DNA of 35,474 nt. Source: Myxococcaceae bacterium (GTDB lineage: Bacteria > Myxococcota > Myxococcia > Myxococcales > Myxococcaceae). Numbering within the stretch: position 1 is the first letter of the stretch; each line of letters begins with the position of its first letter. Location of the stretch: the NCBI GenBank assembly GCA_016926755.1, contig JAFGNZ010000159.1, positions 1 to 35,474 on the forward strand, read 5' to 3'. Below are positions 27,355 through 35,403 of the stretch, in pieces. The translations under genes and the position numbers were made by a program. The notes beneath the pieces were generated by a model. The model did not search any database. It was not told the origin of the DNA and was given only the letters and a program-made list of their open reading frames with translations.

Positions 27355-27942
27355 ATGAAAGCAGGCTTCTGGGTAGCAGGCGTGTTGCTGGCAACCAGTG
27401 GGTGCTCGAAATCTTCCACCGCGCCCAGCGCGCCCACGGCGCTGGACGCGGTGCCCCCCGCGCTCGCCGAGAAGACGAAGGCCGCGGAGGGCGCAATGCA
27501 GGCGCTTCAGCTCCGACTGTTCCAGCGGCTGTCACAGGAGCTGGAGCGCGGCGGCCCCGGAGGTGCGGTCACCGTCTGCCGGGATGAGGCCCAGGCGCTC
27601 ACGGCGGCGGTGGCCCGCGAGCAGGGCATTGAGGTGGGCCGCACGAGCCACCGACTGCGCAACCCGAAGAACGCGCCCCGCCCCTGGGTCGAGCCCTTCA
27701 TCACCGCCGCCGCCGGAAAGAAGGCCGCGGAGGTGAAGCCCGTGGTCGTGGATCTGGGCGACCGGCTCGGCCTCCTGAGGCCCATCCCCACGGGTGAGCT
27801 GTGCACCACCTGTCACGGCGCCGCGGACGCCCTCTCGCCCGAGGTCACCCGCATCCTCAAGGAGAGCTACCCCGAGGATCGCGCGGTCGGCTTCGCGCCG
27901 GGCGAGCTGCGCGGGTTCTTCTGGGCCGAAGTCCGCAAGTGA
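27355..27942 (+). CDS. DUF3365 (Tll0287-like) haem-binding lipoprotein
   Basis: This 195-residue protein has a signal ending in LLATSGC, so Cys17 is the probable lipid anchor. It carries the Tll0287-like domain hallmarks: VTVCRDEAQAL, GRTSHRLRNPKNAPRPW near 95-111, a c-type haem site CTTCH at 150-154, and the closing FAPGELRGFFWAEV. Members of this family are periplasmic haem proteins or sensor domains thought to act in redox sensing. As a stand-alone lipoprotein it could donate or accept electrons in the periplasm. GGAG lies upstream of the ATG, 18 bases after the preceding gene. Confidence 0.85.
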   Translation: MKAGFWVAGVLLATSGCSKSSTAPSAPTALDAVPPALAEKTKAAEGAMQALQLRLFQRLSQELERGGPGGAVTVCRDEAQALTAAVAREQGIEVGRTSHRLRNPKNAPRPWVEPFITAAAGKKAAEVKPVVVDLGDRLGLLRPIPTGELCTTCHGAADALSPEVTRILKESYPEDRAVGFAPGELRGFFWAEVRK

Positions 27943-28146
27943 GCCCTGCGCTGGAGGCTCCGCGGACAGCGCGCCCTGCTCGCGCCAGGGCCCTCCGTCT
28001 CATTCCATGGACGATCCCGTCCGCCAGATGAGACCCCAGGTTTCGGGTCCTCTGCGTAGATGCCCGGAATGACGAGGCCTTCCTCTGGCCCGGATCCTGC
28101 TCATCGCCTCGCCGCGGTCCACCCCACTCCACCGAGGCAGACAGAC

Positions 28147-28890
28147 ATGAGTGAGCAGCGCGCGGAAATCATCTCCAGCACAATGACTCTCGAGCAGTGC
28201 CACGACTCCATTCTTCAGTGCCTGATGCAGGGCACGGCAGGCCACTACCGGATCGGCCTGCTCTACAACCACATCGTGGCCAACCGGCTGGCCGTCAATC
28301 GTGGATACAGGACGACCCGCGAGTACTTCCGCCGGCACGTGCGGGTGCTCTCCCAATCGACCCTGACGATGTACGGCGCGGTGGCGCAGTCGTTCCACCT
28401 GCCCGTCGCCGAGAAGTACGGCATGGCCCCCCTCGGGGCGCTGCTTGAGTACCTGCGGCTTGCCCATGTCTGGCTCTGGCAGATCGACACCCACGAGCCG
28501 GGCCCCACCCCCATCGAGCTCCCGCGCCGAGGGGGGCTGAAGCTCGCGAAGCCCTTCGCGGACTGCACCGCGACGGACCTGAGGGATGCCATCCAGGCTC
28601 GGCGCGCCTGGCCCGGCCATGGACCGCTGGAGCCGGAAGAGGAGCCCGTGCAGCACTACCTCCAGACGCTCCAGCGCCACTTCGCGGACAACGCCCGCTG
28701 CCCTCCCAAGATCGACGTGCAGGTGCACAGCCGGCGGATCCACCTGCGCATCCGCCACCTCCGGGTGTGGGAGCTGGCGCGGCTGACGGCGGCGCTGGGG
28801 CCCACCCTCAAGCCCGCGGAGTTGCCAGTGGGGGCCACGCCTTCACCCACGGGGCTGAAGGCTCAGCCCGGCGCGGTGGCCACCTCCTGA
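28147..28890 (+). CDS. Hypothetical protein, all-alpha N-terminus
   Basis: This 247-residue protein has no signal peptide, so it is presumably cytoplasmic. The first 130 residues are predicted helical (LEQCHDSILQCLMQGTAGHY, YNHIVANRLAVNRGY, REYFRRHVRVLSQSTLTMYG) and recall a DNA-binding-like or scaffold fold seen in unnamed myxobacterial proteins. The middle has YLRLAHVWLWQIDTHEPG. A C-terminal domain (about 180-230) is basic, with VHSRRIHLRIRHLRVWELARL. No family or function is assigned. GAGG lies nine bases before the ATG; an in-frame ATG 87 bases earlier adds only a Pro-rich tail. The 204 bases before it contain no other gene that I can support. Confidence 0.65.
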   Translation: MSEQRAEIISSTMTLEQCHDSILQCLMQGTAGHYRIGLLYNHIVANRLAVNRGYRTTREYFRRHVRVLSQSTLTMYGAVAQSFHLPVAEKYGMAPLGALLEYLRLAHVWLWQIDTHEPGPTPIELPRRGGLKLAKPFADCTATDLRDAIQARRAWPGHGPLEPEEEPVQHYLQTLQRHFADNARCPPKIDVQVHSRRIHLRIRHLRVWELARLTAALGPTLKPAELPVGATPSPTGLKAQPGAVATS

Positions 28891-28987
28891 CGGCCCGCGC
28901 CCCATCGCTCGACAGCTCGATGCCTCGGACAAGGGGCGCTGAGCCCAGGCTGGCATGGCGCAGCACGCTGCGCTTGAATGGGCCACG

Positions 28988-29617
28988 ATGCCCCAGCACG
29001 TCGTGAAAGCGGGAGAGTGCCTCGCGAACATCGCGCAGCAGTACGGCTTCGCGGACTGGAGGACCCTCTACTCCCACGCGCAGAACGCCGCGCTGCGCGA
29101 GAAGCGCCCGAACCCCAACCTGCTCTTTCCGGGGGACGTCGTCTTCATCCCGGAGCGACAGGCGAAGTCCGCCAAGGCGCAGACAGGCAAGACGCACCGC
29201 TTCATCATCAAGCGGCAGGCCAGCAAGCTCATCCTCGTGCTCCAAGCCAAGGGAGAGCCGCTGGCGAACCGCGCCTGCGAGGTGGAAGCGGACAACCGCC
29301 TGGAGTCGCTCACCACGGATGGGGACGGGCGGCTCGAGGTCCCGCTGCATCCCGCCACCACCAGCGTCAAGCTGACCGTCGAGGGGCTCGATGAGGAGCT
29401 CCTGCTGCAGGTGGGACACCTGGACCCCGTCACCGAGCTGAGCGGCGTGCAGGGGCGTCTCCTGGCCCTGGGCTTCTACCTGGGGAGGGTGGACGGAAAG
29501 GCGGGGCCGGCCACCCGCCGATCCCTGCGCGACTTCCAGCGCGCTTCTGGCCTCGCGGCCTCGGGCGAGCCGGATCCGGACACTCAGCGAGCGCTCGAGA
29601 AGGCTTTTGGAGGTTGA
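28988..29617 (+). CDS. LysM and peptidoglycan-binding domain protein
   Basis: This 209-residue protein has an N-terminal LysM-like domain (about 3-57: HVVKAGECLANIAQQYGF, DWRTLY, PNPNLLFPGDVVFIP). A small beta-sandwich follows (about 70-145), then a PG_binding_1 domain at 148-207 (LSGVQGRLLALGFYLGRVDG ... ATRRSLRDFQ). There is no signal peptide. LysM proteins of this build occur beside contractile-injection and type VI secretion cargo genes, so a role in loading or anchoring a wall-active effector is plausible but inferred. An ATG 33 bases upstream (28955) also fits the frame. It begins a four-gene operon with gaps of 3, 11 and 9 bases. Confidence 0.82.
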   Translation: MPQHVVKAGECLANIAQQYGFADWRTLYSHAQNAALREKRPNPNLLFPGDVVFIPERQAKSAKAQTGKTHRFIIKRQASKLILVLQAKGEPLANRACEVEADNRLESLTTDGDGRLEVPLHPATTSVKLTVEGLDEELLLQVGHLDPVTELSGVQGRLLALGFYLGRVDGKAGPATRRSLRDFQRASGLAASGEPDPDTQRALEKAFGG

Positions 29618-29620
29618 GCC

Positions 29621-29809
29621 ATGGCACCCCAGGGAAACACTCCGGCAGAGGCCACGGGCGCCGACGCGGAAGCCGTGCCGAAGCCCGGCCAGCTGCTCCA
29701 GGAAGAGCGTCCGCGAAAGCAGCGCGTCTTCGTGGTGGCCCGCTCCGTGGAGGGGCATGACGTCGTGAACACGCTCGATCTGTCCCCGCATTTCGAGTTC
29801 TCTTTCTAG
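29621..29809 (+). CDS. Small hypothetical protein (62 residues)
   Basis: GGAGG lies seven bases before the ATG, and the gene sits three bases after the LysM gene and eleven before the next, which supports real translation. The first half is acidic and Pro/Ala-rich. The second half is compact (RKQRVFVVARSVEGHD) and ends with FEFSF. No cysteines, membrane segment or family are seen. It might be a chaperone or adaptor for its neighbours. Confidence 0.55.
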   Translation: MAPQGNTPAEATGADAEAVPKPGQLLQEERPRKQRVFVVARSVEGHDVVNTLDLSPHFEFSF

Positions 29810-29820
29810 GTGAGGGTGCC

Positions 29821-30918
29821 GTGATACAGCCATGTCGTGCGATTCTCGGTCTCTGTCTGTGGGGAGCGCTCTGGGCAGGAGGAACCGGCTGCTCCGAGCA
29901 AGCATCGCCATCGCCTCGGCCCGCAGCAGCCCCCACCAACGCGGGAGCGAGGAGCGGCCCCCAGGCTTCCGAGCACAAGGCCTCCCAGAAGAATGAGTCG
30001 CCGCCAGTCCCAGCCCCAGCCCCCACCTCAGGAGAGGGCGCCAGCGCCACCTGGCCGTCGGAGCTCCCGACGCGCTGGTTCGAGGCCGCGAAGGACAGCA
30101 AGGGCCCCTTCGTCCCGGTGGACTGCGCCGACAGGCCGCTGAATCAACTGGTCTATCGCGAGGTACCGGGCGGAGCTCAGGTGGTGTTCCAGGCGCCGTG
30201 GGGCGGCAGTGGCTTCTCCCTGCGTGAGGTGCAGCGCACCGAGGCGGGCGTGGTGCTGAAGCTTGCCCCCTCCGACCGAAAGCAACCCACGACGCAGCTC
30301 ATCTACCAACGACAAGGAGAGAGTGGTGGCCAGTGGCTGCGCGACGACAAGCCGCTGGAGCTCCACCCCATGGAGCAGTTGGACCGCTGGCGGGTGCGCC
30401 GTGTCTGCATCGGCTCGCCTTTCTTCGAAAATACAAGCGAGCAGGAGTACGTCAACGCCCTCCTGGCGAAGCCGCCAAAACCTGGTCAGGAGTTCCAGGG
30501 ACGCCCTCCCAAGCCCAAGCTTCACGTCGTGCCCTGGAGCGAGGGCCTCCTGAGGGGGCTCCCCAGGCGTTGGATCGAGCTGTCTGCGCGTGAGGAGCAG
30601 GCCCTCCAGTTGGGCTGCGATGGGGTGGTGGGCAACGGCTGGTTGGAGCTACGTGCCGAAGACGGCAGGCTCGTGCTGGATCAGCCCTACCTCATCTATG
30701 CCGTCACCGAGGTGAAGCAGGGCCCGGACAGCATTCGGCTGTCGCTCGCCAACCCGCTGCGCGGAACAGTCGACGAGACCGTGGAGATCCGTTACATCCC
30801 TGGCGCAGCCGAGGCGACCTGGGAGTGGACCCTCCTGGCGGACGCCGAGGTAGAGAAGCGGCGCGTCCTCCCCCTGGAGGCGGCTCGGGCGCTGCCTCAG
30901 CGGCGCGTGTGCCAGTAG
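29821..30918 (+). CDS. Putative lipoprotein in the wall-enzyme operon
   Basis: This 365-residue protein has a GTG start. The N-terminal hydrophobic stretch ends in AGGTGC, so Cys24 is a likely, though not ideal, lipidation site. It is followed by a 50-residue Ser/Pro/Ala linker. The remaining 270 residues are mixed alpha/beta, with no recognisable catalytic motif (WPSELPTRWFEAAKD, LPRRWIELSAREEQALQLG, DQPYLIYAVTEVKQG). Lipoproteins beside secreted wall hydrolases often protect the producer, so it could be an immunity or tethering partner of the next gene; this is inferred from position only. It ends nine bases before the 812-residue gene. Confidence 0.65.
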   Translation: MIQPCRAILGLCLWGALWAGGTGCSEQASPSPRPAAAPTNAGARSGPQASEHKASQKNESPPVPAPAPTSGEGASATWPSELPTRWFEAAKDSKGPFVPVDCADRPLNQLVYREVPGGAQVVFQAPWGGSGFSLREVQRTEAGVVLKLAPSDRKQPTTQLIYQRQGESGGQWLRDDKPLELHPMEQLDRWRVRRVCIGSPFFENTSEQEYVNALLAKPPKPGQEFQGRPPKPKLHVVPWSEGLLRGLPRRWIELSAREEQALQLGCDGVVGNGWLELRAEDGRLVLDQPYLIYAVTEVKQGPDSIRLSLANPLRGTVDETVEIRYIPGAAEATWEWTLLADAEVEKRRVLPLEAARALPQRRVCQ

Positions 30919-30927
30919 GAGCCGGGA

Positions 30928-33366
30928 ATGCGCTTTCGCAAGAAGTGGATCGAGATCCCTCAACTCCACCAGAAGAATCCCAAGAACAAGAATTCGGCGG
31001 CGTGGTGCGGGCGCACCAGCGCCAGCATGATCCACAACTACTACAAGATGTTGGCGGGAGAAGCGGATGCGCTCATCAGCAATCAGGTCAACGCCCCCCA
31101 GATGGCTGACAGCGTCTATGACACCAAGCGCAACCTCTTCTACCCGGCCGCGCCTGGCGCGACAGCCCAGATTGCCGCGCCCGATTGGAACCTCTTCGAG
31201 CCGCTGGAGCGAATTGATGGTGCGAACTCGTGGACCCGCCCCGAGCTCTATCCCGTAGCAGGGAGGGAGGCCGGCACCGCGCTCTCCAACGAGAGCATTG
31301 CGGAGATCCTCGCTCCAATCTTCACCTCCATCGACAACAACAACCCGCTCATCTTCTACTCGTCCATCTCCATGGGCCGCCTGGATGCCGATGTAGGGCC
31401 GGGCATCCAGCACACGCGGCACATCATCGTCATCTCCGGTTACGAGTTGGATGACCAGGGCGACATCTGGCTCCACATCGACGACACAGTGACGATGAGC
31501 GAGCTGCCCGGAGAGGACAACGACAAGATCGACTTCTTCGGCAGCGCGAACCTGCGCATTCTCGATGCGGGTGAGTCTCTCACGCGCGGGGCCCGCTACT
31601 GGCTGCGTGCCCGGCGCCTCTTCGAGAAGAACCAGCGCAGTGAGGACGCGGATGATCTGTGGTGCGACCACTCGGACCGCAAGGGCTTCGCCGTCATCCT
31701 CAACAAGGATCGGGCCACGCCCAACACCCGCGCGCACGAGACGACGGCCTATGTCTTCCCGGTAGGGACCAACAACACCTGCCTCCCCTCCAACGTCATC
31801 CAGCTGCACCGCACGGTCGAGCACCAGTCCCAGGGCGGGTTCTTTCCCATCGGGGCCAACAGCATCTGGCACGGGGGCGTCCACCTGCCGAGCGCGGGCG
31901 GCGGGGCGGTGAGGGCGTGCGCCGACGGCGAGCTGGTGGCGGCGCGCCTGGCGCCCGAGGAGGAGCAGGCGCTGGGCCACTTCGGCAGCATCAACTTCGT
32001 CCTGCTCAAGCACGAGGTGACGGGAGACTTCCTCAACCACGTCCACAACCGGCAGCAGCTCACCGGCCTCAAGGTGCTCGAGAAGCGCCACCTGCGGGCC
32101 GCCGCGTCCACGCAGGCGGAGTCCCTGGCCATGCTCGAGAAGGGAGACGAGCTGAGCCTGGTGGACACCGAGGAGGTGGACGACGGACAGTACCGCTGGG
32201 CGCACGTGAAGGTGGATACGTCCGCGGTGGCGGAGCGGGTCGGGCTGGAAGGCTACGTGGCCCAGGGCAGCGAGTTCTTCGCGCCCCGGACCCAGGTCGT
32301 CGAGGTCTTCGCCAAGGACGCGGTGTACCCCTGGTACTCGCTCTATATGCACCTCCACCACGAGCCCCTGGTTGCATCCAACAGCCGCCTGCGAGAGCTC
32401 AAGTGGCTCATGAGGCCCGTGACCCTGGTGAAGTCAGGCCTCAACCTGCGACAGGCGCCGCAGACGACGGACGCGTCCAACATCCTCGGTGTGCTGGCGG
32501 CAGGTGACCGGCTCGAGCGGCTGCCCCCACCCGAAGGTGGAACGGTCCCCGGGGGATGGGCCCGCGTCCGGGTGCTCACCGCGTCCAACGCCGCCCTCGC
32601 GGGCCAGGAGGGCTTCGTCGCCAGCTCCTACATCCAGGACGCGCAGGAGCCAGAGCCGGAGCTCCTGGACGCCCTTTGCGGGGGCAACGTCGCCCGCCTG
32701 AGCAAGAAGGTTCGCGCCTCCGAGGTGCTCTGGTGGGCCGGGACGGCAGGCTCGGAGCAGTGCGGCCAGCCCACCACCATCCACTGGGAGATCTTCTCCG
32801 AGGATCAGCTCCTGCCGAGCTGGCGCACCGCGGAGGATGACGGTGAGGATCTCGCGATCGACAGCCAGTCCATCCTGTCGCTCGTGGAGCAGGACGGCTG
32901 GGGAGACAACGACCTGCTCTCTCCCACGGAGGTGGCGCGCTTCTACGCCAGGGATGCGGACGCCCCGCAGCTGCGCACCTGCGCGTGTCGCTTCTTGAGC
33001 GAGTGGGCCGTCGATCTGGACAAGGCGATCAGCGCCCTCTCCACGCGCTGGTGGACCGCGGGCCTGAAGGGACGGCTGGAGCCCTATCAGTGGTGGAAGG
33101 AGGCCGAGGCGGCCGGCGTCCCACTGCCTCCCTCCCCCCATGTCTGGCATTACAACCCCATCTCCCTGCTCGCGGCCTTCAGCCGCTTCGGCGGCGAGGG
33201 GTGCCCCGGCGAGATCATCGATTTCCAGGACTGGCTACAGCGGCACGCGAGCACGAAGAGCCTGTGGCTGCCAGATCTCCCCACCCCCTCGAGCACGGCG
33301 GCGCCGGGAGCTCCGCAGGGAGGGAGCACTCCCGCTCCGGAGCTGACGGGGAGCAGCGGGAGCTGA
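30928..33366 (+). CDS. Multidomain cell-wall-type enzyme: papain-like N-terminus, SH3b repeats, degenerate M23 region
   Basis: This 812-residue protein has no signal peptide. The N-terminal 200 residues resemble C39-like papain-fold peptidases, with Cys27 in AAWCGRTSASMIHNYY, His165 in RHIIVISGYE and Asp185/186 in WLHIDD. Residues 305-480 recall an M23 metallopeptidase: WHGGVHL (His315, with the usual Asp replaced by His319), ADGELVAAR and LYMHLHHE. The closing HxH element appears as TIHWEIF (His619) with the first His missing, so metal binding is doubtful. SH3b-like segments lie at about 395-455 and 500-570. The C-terminal 180 residues are unassigned. GGAGCCGGGA precedes the ATG. Export without a signal suggests delivery by a secretion system. 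Confidence 0.75.
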   Translation: MRFRKKWIEIPQLHQKNPKNKNSAAWCGRTSASMIHNYYKMLAGEADALISNQVNAPQMADSVYDTKRNLFYPAAPGATAQIAAPDWNLFEPLERIDGANSWTRPELYPVAGREAGTALSNESIAEILAPIFTSIDNNNPLIFYSSISMGRLDADVGPGIQHTRHIIVISGYELDDQGDIWLHIDDTVTMSELPGEDNDKIDFFGSANLRILDAGESLTRGARYWLRARRLFEKNQRSEDADDLWCDHSDRKGFAVILNKDRATPNTRAHETTAYVFPVGTNNTCLPSNVIQLHRTVEHQSQGGFFPIGANSIWHGGVHLPSAGGGAVRACADGELVAARLAPEEEQALGHFGSINFVLLKHEVTGDFLNHVHNRQQLTGLKVLEKRHLRAAASTQAESLAMLEKGDELSLVDTEEVDDGQYRWAHVKVDTSAVAERVGLEGYVAQGSEFFAPRTQVVEVFAKDAVYPWYSLYMHLHHEPLVASNSRLRELKWLMRPVTLVKSGLNLRQAPQTTDASNILGVLAAGDRLERLPPPEGGTVPGGWARVRVLTASNAALAGQEGFVASSYIQDAQEPEPELLDALCGGNVARLSKKVRASEVLWWAGTAGSEQCGQPTTIHWEIFSEDQLLPSWRTAEDDGEDLAIDSQSILSLVEQDGWGDNDLLSPTEVARFYARDADAPQLRTCACRFLSEWAVDLDKAISALSTRWWTAGLKGRLEPYQWWKEAEAAGVPLPPSPHVWHYNPISLLAAFSRFGGEGCPGEIIDFQDWLQRHASTKSLWLPDLPTPSSTAAPGAPQGGSTPAPELTGSSGS

Positions 33367-33441
33367 AGGCCACCCGGGAAAGAGCCTCCGGAGAGGCCTC
33401 GTCCAAGCCAGCCGAGAAACGAAGCTACGGCTGGGGGCCTG

Positions 33442-34044
33442 TCAGATCGTCCATGATCTCTCGAACTGGTCCAAGGGCGTGAACTTCACGTTCCGGATCT
33501 TCGCCCGTTCGAACGTCTTCTTCACCTCTTCCACCACGAACACGAACCCGAAGCGTTGAGCCGGCATGAAGAAGTCCGAGCCATCCCACGACGCGGGATC
33601 GAAGAAGAGCCCCTTCCACACAGGGAAGATGCCACCCGGATAGATACGAGGCACCTCGACGCTCATGGATTGATCGAGGTTGCCGCACCGACCCGTGACG
33701 GCAAGGCCGCTGTAGCCTGGAACCGGCTGCCTCTGCTTGTCTCGGATAGAGACCGGGTAGAGAGACCACCCAGTGAATCCGTTCGTTCGTAGAAGTTGCA
33801 CCACGGGATCAGCGATAATGATTGGGACCGCATGTGTCGTCCAAACCACCTCTCCAGGCTCCGCGCTTCCCATCGCCCATTCGACCGTGACTGGGTGAGT
33901 CGGATGCACTTCGGCGCGAGTCAGGCCGACATCCTCTGTCTCCACCGCCATCCTGCCTCTGAATGCCTTCCTGCCTCCTGTCCCCCCCAGATAGAAGATT
34001 TTGTCGAAACCAGGGAAACCCTTAGTAGTTGACTTGGAATCCAT
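33442..34044 (-). CDS. Immunity-like protein paired with the SitA-like toxin
   Basis: The protein has 200 residues and no signal peptide. The layout (W.LYPVSIRD....PVPGYSGLAVTGRCGNLDQS, then PASWDGSDFFMP and a C-terminal VEEVKKTFERAKIRNVKFTPL) resembles small myxobacterial immunity proteins of the imm11/DUF1629 type, judged by eye. The ATG (34042-34044) lies inside the toxin's last codons, overlapping by 23 bases, with AGG five bases before it. Such coupling is typical of toxin-immunity pairs. Its reading frame is intact although the toxin gene is broken. The local base composition is less GC-rich than elsewhere in the window, suggesting horizontal gain. Confidence 0.65.
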   Translation of the reverse strand: MDSKSTTKGFPGFDKIFYLGGTGGRKAFRGRMAVETEDVGLTRAEVHPTHPVTVEWAMGSAEPGEVVWTTHAVPIIIADPVVQLLRTNGFTGWSLYPVSIRDKQRQPVPGYSGLAVTGRCGNLDQSMSVEVPRIYPGGIFPVWKGLFFDPASWDGSDFFMPAQRFGFVFVVEEVKKTFERAKIRNVKFTPLDQFERSWTI

Positions 34045-35403
34045 ACTTACCTGCCAACTCTCTGCCAAATTGAAGAACCTGCTCAAATGTGGGGGTCTTG
34101 AAGAGAAACTCTTCCCACTGCCGGTTGTATTCGTATGCCTTCTTGAGGTGCTCGGTGCGGTTCCACCAAGCGCCGAACCTCGGATCGTGAACGTTGATCC
34201 CCACCTTCTAAAACTTTTCCGCGAGCACGTGAGGGAACACGTGATGGGCATGTGCGTCTTCAGGCATCCTCCCCGTCAAACGCGCGAGGTTCTCTCGGAA
34301 GTTGCCTTCCGTGAATGACTTGAATCCTTGGCGTGCGGCCTTCCCGTCACCGGCTTCCCCCGGCCCCGAGTCTGCGCTCGTGAGGACATAGACAGCTCCA
34401 GCGCCTGTTCCCAGCACGGCTGCCGTGGCCCCCACTGGCACCGCCACCTGCTCCAAGGCCAACGCCCCCTCCGCCGTCAGTGAAAGCACCGGGAGCCGCG
34501 CACCCGCCGCGCCCAAGCGCGTCGCCGTCCCAGCCGCGCTCCCGTACAGCATGAGCAGGTGCGTGGACAGCCGCGCCGCCTCGCGGATCTGCTCCTGCAC
34601 TGGCAGGGCGGAGTAGCGCGCGAAGTACTCGGGCGAGGAGGCAATCAGCGCGGCCACCGCGGACGGCAGCTGAGCCAGCCCCTGCACGCTTCTCACCGGT
34701 GAGGTGATGAGCTGGCCCAGGGCCACCATCACCTCCGCCACCGCATCTTCAGCCCCATCGAGAGCCGCGTTGACCCAGTCCCGCTCCAGCCCCAGTTCCC
34801 CCATCAGGATGCCGGGCCTGCTCAGCGCGCCGTCCACCGTATAGAAGACGCCCCCCTTGTCCCAGTAGAAGGCGCCCACCTCGAAGCGGCCGGCCATCAA
34901 CCTGCCCTCGCGCACGGCCACCCGGCCCATGCGCTGGAGCGGCTTTCCGCTGAGCGCTCCCGCCAGATAGCCGTCCGGCCTCATCACCACCAGGAAGCGT
35001 AGCGCGCGCACGCGCTCCAGCACCTGCGCGTACGACGCCTCCTCCTTCTGAGCCAGCACCTGCCCCAGCAAGAAGAAGAGCGAGCGGCGCGGGGCAAAGT
35101 TCCTCAGGGTTGTCTCTGTACGTACGAGCGCTTCCCATAGCGCTCGCGCGCCCCCGCTCTCCAGTTCCTCCCCGGCCTCGTGCCAGTCCTCTTCCTCGAG
35201 TCCCGCTGATTCCAGAAGGCGTTGGAAGTCATCTCCCTTCTTCCAGAAACCGAAGCCTCCCCCCCTGCGTCGTGCAGCGCACCAGAGGCTCCTCGCCTGT
35301 CCTGCAAGGTGGAGCGCCGGCCTCTCGCGCTGCCCGTGGCGCAACCCGTCAGCCACACCAGCGCCGACAACGTGAGCAGCGCCAACAAGGTGTTACCGAG
35401 CAC
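34022..35403 (-). pseudogene. SitA-like lipoprotein toxin with AHH/DUF2380-type nuclease domain, two disabling changes
   Basis: From a GTG at 35401-35403 the protein begins with a hydrophobic stretch ending in WLTGC (lipobox). After a linker, the frame breaks at a run of seven G (35259-35265); continuing one frame over gives GFGFWKKGDDFQRLL and the body of the protein. A membrane-active middle (about residues 190-320) leads to AHAHHVFPHVLAEKF, where an in-frame TAG (34208-34210) interrupts. The same frame continues with GINVHDPRFGAWWN and ends at 34022. Adding one G restores a 461-codon gene apart from the TAG. SitA toxins of Myxococcus are passed to kin by outer-membrane exchange. The gene is probably dead, unless the G-run is phase-variable and the stop is read through or a sequence error. 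Confidence 0.75.

Noticed and set aside
29621-29809. Idea that the 62-residue protein is a second graspetide precursor
   Set aside because: It lacks a PFFAR leader, KYPSD or Thr/Glu-repeat cores, and has no ligase nearby.
34045-34251. Longer start for the immunity-like protein
   Set aside because: The extension reads out of frame through the conserved end of the toxin and has shadow-like Ser/Arg-rich composition; the ATG at 34044 has a plausible ribosome site.
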